Assembly: GCA_005882895.1 (NCBI GenBank)
Contig: VBBD01000065.1
Span: 1-36,008, forward strand
Source: Candidatus Bathyarchaeota archaeon
GTDB lineage: Archaea; Thermoproteota; Bathyarchaeia; 40CM-2-53-6
DNA: 36,008 nt
Reading direction: 5' to 3'
In this document: positions 30,276-36,008 of the stretch, one piece after another
Numbering within the stretch: the first letter of the stretch is position 1
Layout of the letters: each line of letters starts with the position of its first letter
Notes under the pieces: generated by a model
What the model was told of the DNA's origin: nothing
Databases searched by the model: none
The model's input: the letters and a program-made list of their open reading frames with translations, nothing else
Position numbers and translations under genes: made by a program

Positions 30276-30863
30276 TTGCAGAATCCGAAATATGTTGCTC
30301 CGACCTGGGACGAAGTCTATGTTATGATGATAGAGCTTGCCCGGCAGATCAAAAGCTCTGGCTACTCGCCCCAAGTCATCGTCGGGGTCTCTAGAGGAGG
30401 ATGGCCTCCCGCTCGGGTCATGAGCGATCTTCTGGAGAACCCAAACCTCGCAAACATGAAAGTCGAATTCTACAAGAACATCGGAGTCACAGCGCAAAGG
30501 CCCAAGATCACCCAGCCTGTAACTGCTGAAGTAATCGGGAAGCGTGTTCTAGTTGTTGACGATGTTGCCGACTCCGGACAAAGCCTCCGCGTAGCACACA
30601 GGCATCTGCGCCAAAAGGGGGCTCAGGAGATCAGGGTCTGCACTCTGTACCTGAAACCGAAAAGCATCTTCAAACCCAATCACTATGCCAAAACGACTTC
30701 AAAATGGATCATCTTTCCTTGGGAAAGATTGGAAGCCATTAAGCTCATCAAACGGAACCTCCGGTCAAAAGGGAAGACCATCAACGTGATTCGAGAGTTG
30801 AAAGGAAGCGGACTGAGCGTTTCACTAATCCGTTCACTCTGGGCGCTAGCATATGATAACTGA
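30276..30863 (+). CDS. Purine-type phosphoribosyltransferase
   Basis: 195 residues starting at TTG. The PRPP-binding loop VLVVDDVADSGQSL is intact, preceded by VIVGVSRGGWPPARVMSDLL (the type I PRTase PPi loop). The form resembles xanthine-guanine or hypoxanthine phosphoribosyltransferases of purine salvage. C-terminal features (WIIFPWERLEAIK) fit the Gpt-like hood. It overlaps the Cgi121 gene by 11 bases and likely shares its transcript. Confidence 0.88.
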   Translation: MQNPKYVAPTWDEVYVMMIELARQIKSSGYSPQVIVGVSRGGWPPARVMSDLLENPNLANMKVEFYKNIGVTAQRPKITQPVTAEVIGKRVLVVDDVADSGQSLRVAHRHLRQKGAQEIRVCTLYLKPKSIFKPNHYAKTTSKWIIFPWERLEAIKLIKRNLRSKGKTINVIRELKGSGLSVSLIRSLWALAYDN

Positions 30864-31419
30864 AAGAATCGGTTCCTATTTCCTTTTTGTCCAAGGATTC
30901 AGAGGTGCTCGACTGATCGACTCGGAGAGAGTCTTGCGGGATCTGCGAGGGTCATTTGGAGGAGTTGATCTTCAACTATTGCGTGGTGATAGAGTGGCGG
31001 GGATAGAACAAATTATTTTCGCGGCGAGGAATGCAGTTGACTCTTTTAGAGGCAAGGCTCGAAGAGCGAAACATCTCTCGATGGAACTCTTGCTCTTCGC
31101 TTCAGGTGAACATCAGATTGTTGAAGCGATCAAATTGCTTGGTGTAGATGCTTCGAGCACGGAACTGGCTCTGGTGGGACTATCCGAAACCGAGCTTGAC
31201 TCCAACGCCGTGAGTGGCGAAGTAGCAAAGGTTGTGCAAGGAGTGCCGGACGATACCGTGTTGGAAATCGGGACCATGACAAAAGTCCGAGCTCTAAGGA
31301 AAACTTACAATATTTCTGACAGGGAGCTGAAGTCGTCGAGGATGCCTGGCGAAGCTGAGAATAGCATGCTGAAGAGATTGATAATTGAGCGTTCCGCGCT
31401 CTTGGTGCTGGAGAACTAG
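30853..31419 (+). CDS. cgi121: KEOPS complex subunit Cgi121
   Basis: 188 residues. VDLQLLRGDRVAGIEQIIFAARNAVDSFRGKARRAKHLSMELLLFASGEHQIVEAIKLLGVDASSTELALVGL is the Cgi121/TPRKB core; the FASGxxQI block is diagnostic. Cgi121 binds tRNA and the Bud32 kinase in KEOPS, which transfers threonylcarbamoyl to A37 (t6A). Sua5/YrdC, which makes the donor, is nearby at 31951. The start ATG (30853) overlaps the phosphoribosyltransferase end. The last 40 residues extend beyond the usual domain. Confidence 0.88.
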   Translation: MITERIGSYFLFVQGFRGARLIDSERVLRDLRGSFGGVDLQLLRGDRVAGIEQIIFAARNAVDSFRGKARRAKHLSMELLLFASGEHQIVEAIKLLGVDASSTELALVGLSETELDSNAVSGEVAKVVQGVPDDTVLEIGTMTKVRALRKTYNISDRELKSSRMPGEAENSMLKRLIIERSALLVLEN

Positions 31420-31943
31420 GTCGTCCTCTTTTCCCGTTCAATCCCCAAGATTCCGTTAGGCGGGATAACGGCTATTCCCGCGACCGTGCCAATAATCTCG
31501 ACTAAGACAACCTTCGCCGGATCCCGCAGGTCAACCTTTCTAGGAATCTTAGCTGCAATCGCGTCAATAACTTCCTTAGACGAGACATTGCTCCGTCGCT
31601 TCTCGATCGACACGCGAAACGTTTCACCATCTCGAATTGCCCCTGATCTCTCTGAGACTGCCTTCCCGATGGCCTCAATTTCGGTGGGTACAACTTTCTG
31701 AACCGGTTTGACCTTGAGGACGTACCGAAACTCCCATGGTTTCTCTTTCAGAGTTGAGCGTAGGTTCTGTATCACTCTAAGCGGGTCAAGGGATGTCTTG
31801 GCAACAGTTAGGCCGCTGACTGGAGTGTAGCTGGTTTCCGCGGACCGGTCTCCTAGCTCGGCTATTAGATACCACAGCTCCGAGTTTGCCTCCCGCTCAT
31901 TGCCTCTTGCACTAGATACAAGGAGGTTGAAGTCGCTTAGCAA
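31416..31943 (-). CDS. THUMP-domain protein, Tan1-like
   Basis: About 175 residues. SDFNLLVSSARGNEREANSELWYLIAELGD at the N-terminus and FRVSIEKRRSNVSSKEVIDAIAAKIPRKVDLRDPAKVVLVEIIGTVAGIAVIPPNGILGIER form the Tan1/THUMPD1 THUMP arrangement. Tan1 presents tRNA for N4-acetylation of C12. All candidate starts are TTG; the one at 31943 lies just after the Sua5 stop and directly precedes the conserved DFNLLV, so I prefer it to 31967 or 32054. It converges on cgi121 with a four-base overlap. Confidence 0.8.
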   Translation of the reverse strand: MLSDFNLLVSSARGNEREANSELWYLIAELGDRSAETSYTPVSGLTVAKTSLDPLRVIQNLRSTLKEKPWEFRYVLKVKPVQKVVPTEIEAIGKAVSERSGAIRDGETFRVSIEKRRSNVSSKEVIDAIAAKIPRKVDLRDPAKVVLVEIIGTVAGIAVIPPNGILGIEREKRTT

Positions 31944-31950
31944 GTTTGAA

Positions 31951-32586
31951 TCATTTTTGAAGTTCAACGTTCGATGCGAGAGCCGTTCTAAGCTCTCCTC
32001 GACTAATGGCTCCTTCGCGGAGAACCTGAATGCTGGACTTGACCTCTCTGACAACTGTTGACTCGACGCCCACAGACATTAAGCCTCCATCCAGCACGAT
32101 GTCGACTTTGCCATCGAACACCTTTAGCGCATCTTCCGCTTTACTCAGCGACGGATTGCCCGAAATATTTGCGCTGGTCCCCAGAAGGGACCCTCCAGAC
32201 TTCGAGATCAGCTCCAACGTATCCTGCCGGCCTGGGATTCTCAGGCCAATCATTCTTTCGAGACCAACTACTTGGGGAGGAAGTGTTGCTCGGGAAGCAA
32301 CTACAATGGTTAATGGCCCTGGCCAAAATCGCAAGGCAAGCGCTTCAACTTCGCCGCTGATATCACCTAGTTCTCTTGCCGTTCCAAGAGTACCGACGAG
32401 GACCGGGAGGTTCCCTTTGTTTCTACCCTTCACTTTTGCCAAGGTGTTGACCGCTTTCTCATCGAAAGGATCGCATCCGAGCCCGTACACCGTATCCGTC
32501 GGATAGACTACGAGTCCACCCTTCTGTATCGCTGCCGCGGCTTTCTGGATCGACCCACCGCTAATCTTGAGAAACTGAGTTAGCAT
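31951..32586 (-). CDS. sua5: Threonylcarbamoyl-AMP synthase, YrdC/Sua5 type
   Basis: 211 residues, a YrdC domain without the C-terminal Sua5 extension. Motifs are GGLVVYPTDTVYGLGCDPFDEKAV, KVKGRNKGNLPVLVG, RFWPGPLTIVV and SLLGTSANISGNPS. It makes threonylcarbamoyl-AMP from threonine, bicarbonate and ATP, the donor for t6A in tRNA. The Tan1-like gene follows directly and the KEOPS subunit gene is adjacent, forming a tRNA-modification neighbourhood. Confidence 0.93.
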   Translation of the reverse strand: MLTQFLKISGGSIQKAAAAIQKGGLVVYPTDTVYGLGCDPFDEKAVNTLAKVKGRNKGNLPVLVGTLGTARELGDISGEVEALALRFWPGPLTIVVASRATLPPQVVGLERMIGLRIPGRQDTLELISKSGGSLLGTSANISGNPSLSKAEDALKVFDGKVDIVLDGGLMSVGVESTVVREVKSSIQVLREGAISRGELRTALASNVELQK

Positions 32587-32653
32587 TGCCGATTGCTTCT
32601 CGGACCAAGTCGACTCTTATATCTCGTTCACATCATCGACATCGCGACACGAT

Positions 32654-33601
32654 TTGGCAAGTTCGACAATCATTGTTCATGGTGGCGCCGGTGAATGGCC
32701 CGAATTGAAGCAGGCGACAGGTCTATCGGGCGTCAGGCAGGCTGCGACCAGAGGGTTCGGACTGCTCCAACGGGGAGGATCTGCACTACGTGTGGTTGAA
32801 ACCGCTGTCATGGAAATGGAGGATAATCCCATCTTTAACGCGGGCAGAGGGTCAACTCTGAATCTTGTGGGTGACGTTGAGGCTGATGCAGGAATCATGG
32901 ATGGAAAGACGCAACGGGGTGCGGGGGTCGCTCTCCTTCGACGTGTAAAAAACCCGATACGTCTCGCAAGAGTCGTGATGGAGAAAACTGATCATGCTTT
33001 GCTTGCCGGTAACAGTGCCGAAAAGCTTGGAGAAGCGTTTGGGTTGCCAGAGGCAAGCCTGAAGACTCCCGAGCGAGTCCGTCAATGGAAACAGGCAAGA
33101 CGACAGCTGGAGAAGGCGGATCCTGGCGACTTTTCGAGAAACCTGAAACTAATACGGACCAAAGGCCAGAGCCTACTTGGAGATACAGTGGGGGCGCTGG
33201 CAATAGATCAAAACGGAGACTTAGCTGCCGCGGATTCCACGGGCGGTGTCTCGTTAAAATTGCCAGGACGAATTGGCGACAGCCCGATCCTTGGAGCCGG
33301 ACTCTATGCAGACAATAGGATAGGAGCGGCAACGGCTACAGGTGTTGGAGAGATAGCGATGAGGCTGGTCGTTTCCAAGTCAGCCTGCGATGCAATGCGG
33401 GCCCTGACCGCACAAGAAGCAGCGTCCCAAACCATCAAGACTGTGACGAAACTAGCCGGTAAAGGATTGGGAATTGTGACTCTCGACCGCAAAGGGCGAT
33501 ACGGAGTCGCTCACAATACTCCGCATCTGTGCTGGGCTGCTTTCACCAGAAGCAGGGACTCATCTCGAAAATGCATCAGTAACTTGTCAGAAAGATTCTG
33601 A
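32654..33601 (+). CDS. Isoaspartyl peptidase/L-asparaginase, Thr-type Ntn hydrolase
   Basis: 315 residues starting at TTG. IIVHGGAGEWPE opens the family; NPIFNAGRGSTLNLVGDVEADAGIMDG is the substrate-binding block. Autocleavage should occur before Thr178 (GDTVGALAID), which then becomes the nucleophile. The C-terminal subunit includes GAGLYADNRIGAATATGVGE. The enzyme removes isoaspartyl residues or hydrolyses asparagine. A T6 run at 33621 about 20 bases past the stop may end transcription. Confidence 0.92.
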   Translation: MASSTIIVHGGAGEWPELKQATGLSGVRQAATRGFGLLQRGGSALRVVETAVMEMEDNPIFNAGRGSTLNLVGDVEADAGIMDGKTQRGAGVALLRRVKNPIRLARVVMEKTDHALLAGNSAEKLGEAFGLPEASLKTPERVRQWKQARRQLEKADPGDFSRNLKLIRTKGQSLLGDTVGALAIDQNGDLAAADSTGGVSLKLPGRIGDSPILGAGLYADNRIGAATATGVGEIAMRLVVSKSACDAMRALTAQEAASQTIKTVTKLAGKGLGIVTLDRKGRYGVAHNTPHLCWAAFTRSRDSSRKCISNLSERF

Positions 33602-33620
33602 ACCCTTTGCTATGCTTCAT

Positions 33621-33626
33621 GTTTTT
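33621..33626 (+). terminator. T-run terminator after the asparaginase gene
   Basis: A run of six T follows the stop codon by about 20 bases. Archaeal RNA polymerase often terminates at such oligo-T tracts. Confidence 0.35.
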
Positions 33627-33645
33627 TCGCGTGTTTCTCGGAAGC

Positions 33646-33652
33646 CTTTTAA
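33646..33652 (+). promoter_or_regulatory. TATA-like element before the acidic microprotein
   Basis: TTTTAAG lies about 45 bases before the GTG start, which predicts a transcript start near 33675 with a short leader containing the GGAG at 33685. Confidence 0.4.
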
Positions 33653-33696
33653 GAGGGTACAATTCGCGCTAACTTCTAGTTTTCGGAGACGATCAA

Positions 33697-33813
33697 GTGT
33701 TACCCTATAGCAAGGGGGAGGAATGGGGCGAAGACGAGGACTGGGGCGGCGAAGATGAATGGGGAGAAGACGACGATTGGAGCGGCGGAGACAACGGGTC
33801 CGAAGACAACTAA
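33697..33813 (+). CDS. Acidic tryptophan-repeat microprotein
   Basis: A 38-residue frame from GTG, with GGAG (33685-33688) eight bases upstream. The translation is VLPYSKGEEWGEDEDWGGEDEWGEDDDWSGGDNGSEDN. Trp recurs every six residues four times, each followed by Gly or Ser and then acidic residues. Almost every other residue is Asp or Glu and there is no Lys after residue 6. I know no family with this pattern. It stands alone between the asparaginase gene and the surface-glycoprotein gene. The periodic coding in this frame argues for translation, but the frame is short and unproven. Confidence 0.5.
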   Translation: MLPYSKGEEWGEDEDWGGEDEWGEDDDWSGGDNGSEDN

Positions 33814-33931
33814 AGTCCCAACGTAACTAGATAACCAAACGCCATCCATCTGTTTCTAGAAGGGCACTGAAAGGGTAACAGGAGTTCTATCTTCGGCTCC
33901 GCAGAAGTCTGGTGCAATAGGATGAAGAACA

Positions 33932-35313
33932 ATGCGACATCTATCATCCAGAGTCAAGGCGCTGCCCCTAATTGCGCTTAGCCTCCTATTCTTAGTGCCC
34001 GCGGTGGCCTTCCAAGCGGCCAACGCCAGCACCGTCAGCAACGGAGATTTCCAGGCTCAAAGCTTCTCAAAGGTTGTCGACTGGTACGACTACGTGCGAC
34101 AGTACGCTGCTAACAACAATCTACCTCAACCAAATGCTACTGAACATGCGTACATCTATACGAACTACATTAACGTGGGTGGCTTCCAGCTCTTCTACGC
34201 CGGGCTCGTAAACGCCACTCACAACGGGACGTTCGTGACTATACCCATCCAGACCTTCTTCGAACACTTCAAGACCGTTGGTGGAAAAGACGCCATAACA
34301 GCTTCTTCATTTATCAGCCTCGTCAGCTTCAACGAGTCCAACGCCGACCCCTATCCCAACTCGCCTGACAAGACCGACACAGTCTACGCAAGCTTCAGCC
34401 TCGGCGTAAACCTAACAGCAATCACCGGCCACAAGCTGCCAGGATACGTCGCGAGCAGCCAAGTTACACCTCTAACCCAACCTCTAAGACCGCAACGCTG
34501 ACCGCAAGCTACACTATAGGCAGGATAACAGATCTATACATCCTATCACCTACGCCAGCAATTCACCTCAACGGAACTGGGACCTTCGACCTAAATGGTT
34601 CCAAGACTAGTAGCCAGAGCATCTACCAGTTCCTGCAATCCAGACAAATGAAACTCTCAATAGTTCTTGCGAACAAAGCTATCCTCGCTAGCACGGTCAC
34701 TAACAAAGACGACTCGGGCGCAAGTGTCGACAATGGTAACTCAACAGATGTTACTCACACCGCTGTGAATACGGAAGCAAGTGACGGAGACAAGGTCTTC
34801 AAGGCAGACTTTGGCGTGAAATCGGCATACCAACTCTACAATTATACGGCGGATTCCTCCGAAAACACCGCCTCTGCCAAGAACGTAAACGTGAGAACGG
34901 TCAATCTCAATGCATGGGGCGGGAACCCCGTCTTCTGGTTCCAGAACCGCTTCATGGGATTCCTACCTTTGTTCGTCGCCAATGTGGATCCAGGACTCAT
35001 TACGCAGGCAAAAGAAGGACTCAAGAATTTTGTTGTTTCAGACTATCTCTACATCATATCGTATCCAACCTGGAGCGGTTACAAGCTTGTGCACGACCCG
35101 GAGTACACTGCATTCTATACTCCCGCTAACAATGTCGGACTACTTACGGCCATATTCCTAGCAGTAGCTGTCGCAGCAGGAGTTGGCGGCCTATTCGCTT
35201 TCCTTTTCAGGAAGCGAAGAGCTGCCGGCATAGCAGTCAGTGGAGTTGGGCCGACTGGTCCAAGCCCGACTCAGGATCCGACCCCCTCAGGCCCAACTAT
35301 TCCTGGACGATAG
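33932..35313 (+). pseudogene. Surface glycoprotein-like membrane-anchored protein, split by a frameshift
   Basis: The first frame (33932-34501) starts with a signal peptide (RVKALPLIALSLLFLVPAVAFQAANA) and has many N-x-S/T glycosylation sites. It ends at a TGA, but the same protein continues one base out of frame: YTSNPTSKTATLTASYTIGRITDLY onward to 35313. The second part ends in a membrane segment (about LLTAIFLAVAVAAGVGGLFAFLF), RKRR, then a Thr/Pro-rich tail. A single missing base near 34470-34490 (CCTCTAACCC region) would join them into about 460 residues. It may be a sequencing error or a true disruption. An extracytoplasmic role, perhaps with the ABC transporter that follows, is inferred. 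Confidence 0.65.
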
Positions 35314-35324
35314 CGCTTCAATTT

Positions 35325-35346
35325 TCTATCTTTACCTCTTTTTCTC
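35325..35346 (+). terminator. T-rich terminator after the surface protein gene
   Basis: T-rich tract with runs of four and five T (TTTTC... TCTTTTTC) 12-33 bases past the stop, before the ABC ATPase gene. Confidence 0.4.
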
Positions 35347-35408
35347 GGTCGCCTAGGGAACAGTGAGCTAAACTTCATCTTCAAAGCCAGTACCACCGCG
35401 AATTACCC

Positions 35409-36008
35409 ATGGCAACCTCAGGTCCAGCGATAGATGTATCACATCTAACGAAAGTCTACGGGCCGACGGTTGCGCTAAATGATGTCACACTATCTGTAGG
35501 CACCGGTGAAGTTCGAGGCCTTCTTGGACCCAACGGGTCCGGGAAATCGAGTCTGATGAAAATAATCATGGGCTTGACAAAGCCCTCCTATGGTTCAATC
35601 CAAGTTCTCGGCTATGACGTCCGAGCCAGCCCAATGGACATCAAGAAGATCGTTGGCTACGTTCCTGAGTCCCCACGGCTGTACGAATTTCTCACTGCCA
35701 CCGAATATCTTGATTTCATAGCAGATGTCCGAGGACTACCATACGAGCAGAAAAAGGAACGCATCGCTCGATTTGTTGACGCCCTCGACCTTGAGGGAAA
35801 GCAAGGTGACATGATAAGCAGCTACTCGCAAGGCATGAAACAAAAGGTCGCGATCATCGGAGCATTGCTCCACAGGCCTCGGGTCTTGCTCATGGACGAA
35901 CCGCTCAACGGCCTAGACCCAAAGTCAGCCAGGCTCGTCAAAGAACTCATCCACGGCTTTGCCAAAGAAGGTGTGTCAGTGGTATTCAGCACGCACATTC
36001 TTGAGATA
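35409..36008 (+). CDS. ABC transporter ATP-binding protein (partial, runs off the window)
   Basis: 200 codons from ATG 35409 are visible. IDVSHLTKVYGPTVALNDVTLSVGTGEVRGLLGPNGSGKSSLMKIIMGLTKPSYG contains Walker A (GPNGSGKSS). The Q-loop region is GYVPESPRLYEFLTATEYLDFIADVRGLP. The signature is SYSQGMKQKVAIIGALLH and Walker B is RVLLMDEPLNGLDP, followed by the H-loop STHI. It matches the ABC-2 type exporter ATPases (Ccm/Nod/drug type). A permease gene would be expected beyond the edge. Confidence 0.93.
   Translation, partial: MATSGPAIDVSHLTKVYGPTVALNDVTLSVGTGEVRGLLGPNGSGKSSLMKIIMGLTKPSYGSIQVLGYDVRASPMDIKKIVGYVPESPRLYEFLTATEYLDFIADVRGLPYEQKKERIARFVDALDLEGKQGDMISSYSQGMKQKVAIIGALLHRPRVLLMDEPLNGLDPKSARLVKELIHGFAKEGVSVVFSTHILEI

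Overview
The window comes from an archaeon. It encodes an archaeal/eukaryal translation factor EF-2 with its diphthamide-site loop, transcription factor B, the H/ACA protein Gar1, the KEOPS subunit Cgi121, a short XPF nuclease without a helicase, several KaiC-like ATPases, and a tRNA gene with two bulge-helix-bulge introns. The TFB sequence, the short XPF and a hinge-less SMC-type ATPase suggest a Thermoproteota (TACK) lineage, probably near Nitrososphaeria/Thaumarchaeota. That placement is inference from remembered families; no search was run. Many genes appear to use TTG or GTG starts, and two seem to use rarer codons (CTG, ACG) behind good Shine-Dalgarno matches.

Layout. 1-2.8 kb: a cut-off amidohydrolase, XPF nuclease and small membrane proteins. 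2.8-6.5 kb: RibA, a RibD-type reductase and an odd 6-pyruvoyl-tetrahydropterin-synthase homologue lacking zinc ligands, with a VOC protein, a membrane protein and a GNAT acetyltransferase. 6.6-11.3 kb: a DUF885 metallopeptidase-like protein, a two-domain SagB-type oxidoreductase, a zinc-ribbon protein and a membrane protein. 11.3-15.1 kb: two KaiC-like ATPases, one with an altered Walker A, an FMN-split-barrel protein and membrane proteins. 15.4 kb: tRNA-Gly(CCC) with two introns. 15.9-19.8 kb: EF-2, a lipoyl-carrier/TusA fusion and a two-domain rhodanese. 19.8-20.45 kb: a repeat-rich intergenic region. 20.45-21.7 kb: TFB-Gar1 operon. 21.8-25.2 kb: an operon of a hinge-less Smc6-like ATPase and two small partners. 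25.1-28.6 kb: two overlapping split-barrel genes, a divergent TGT-like protein and a large membrane protein. 28.8-29.1 kb: a stand-alone Lrp/AsnC effector domain. 29.1-29.95 kb: a long non-coding stretch with two tandem copies of an element whose third copy lies near 20 kb. 30.2-32.6 kb: a phosphoribosyltransferase, Cgi121, a THUMP/Tan1-like protein and YrdC/Sua5, mostly tRNA modification. 32.6-36 kb: a Thr-type asparaginase, a tiny acidic tryptophan-repeat ORF, a frameshifted surface glycoprotein and the start of an ABC transporter ATPase.

The points most worth a second look are the GcvH-TusA fusion beside a rhodanese, the Smc6-like three-gene operon, the double-intron tRNA, the three-copy intergenic element, the zinc-ligand-less PTPS homologue and the acidic W-repeat microprotein.
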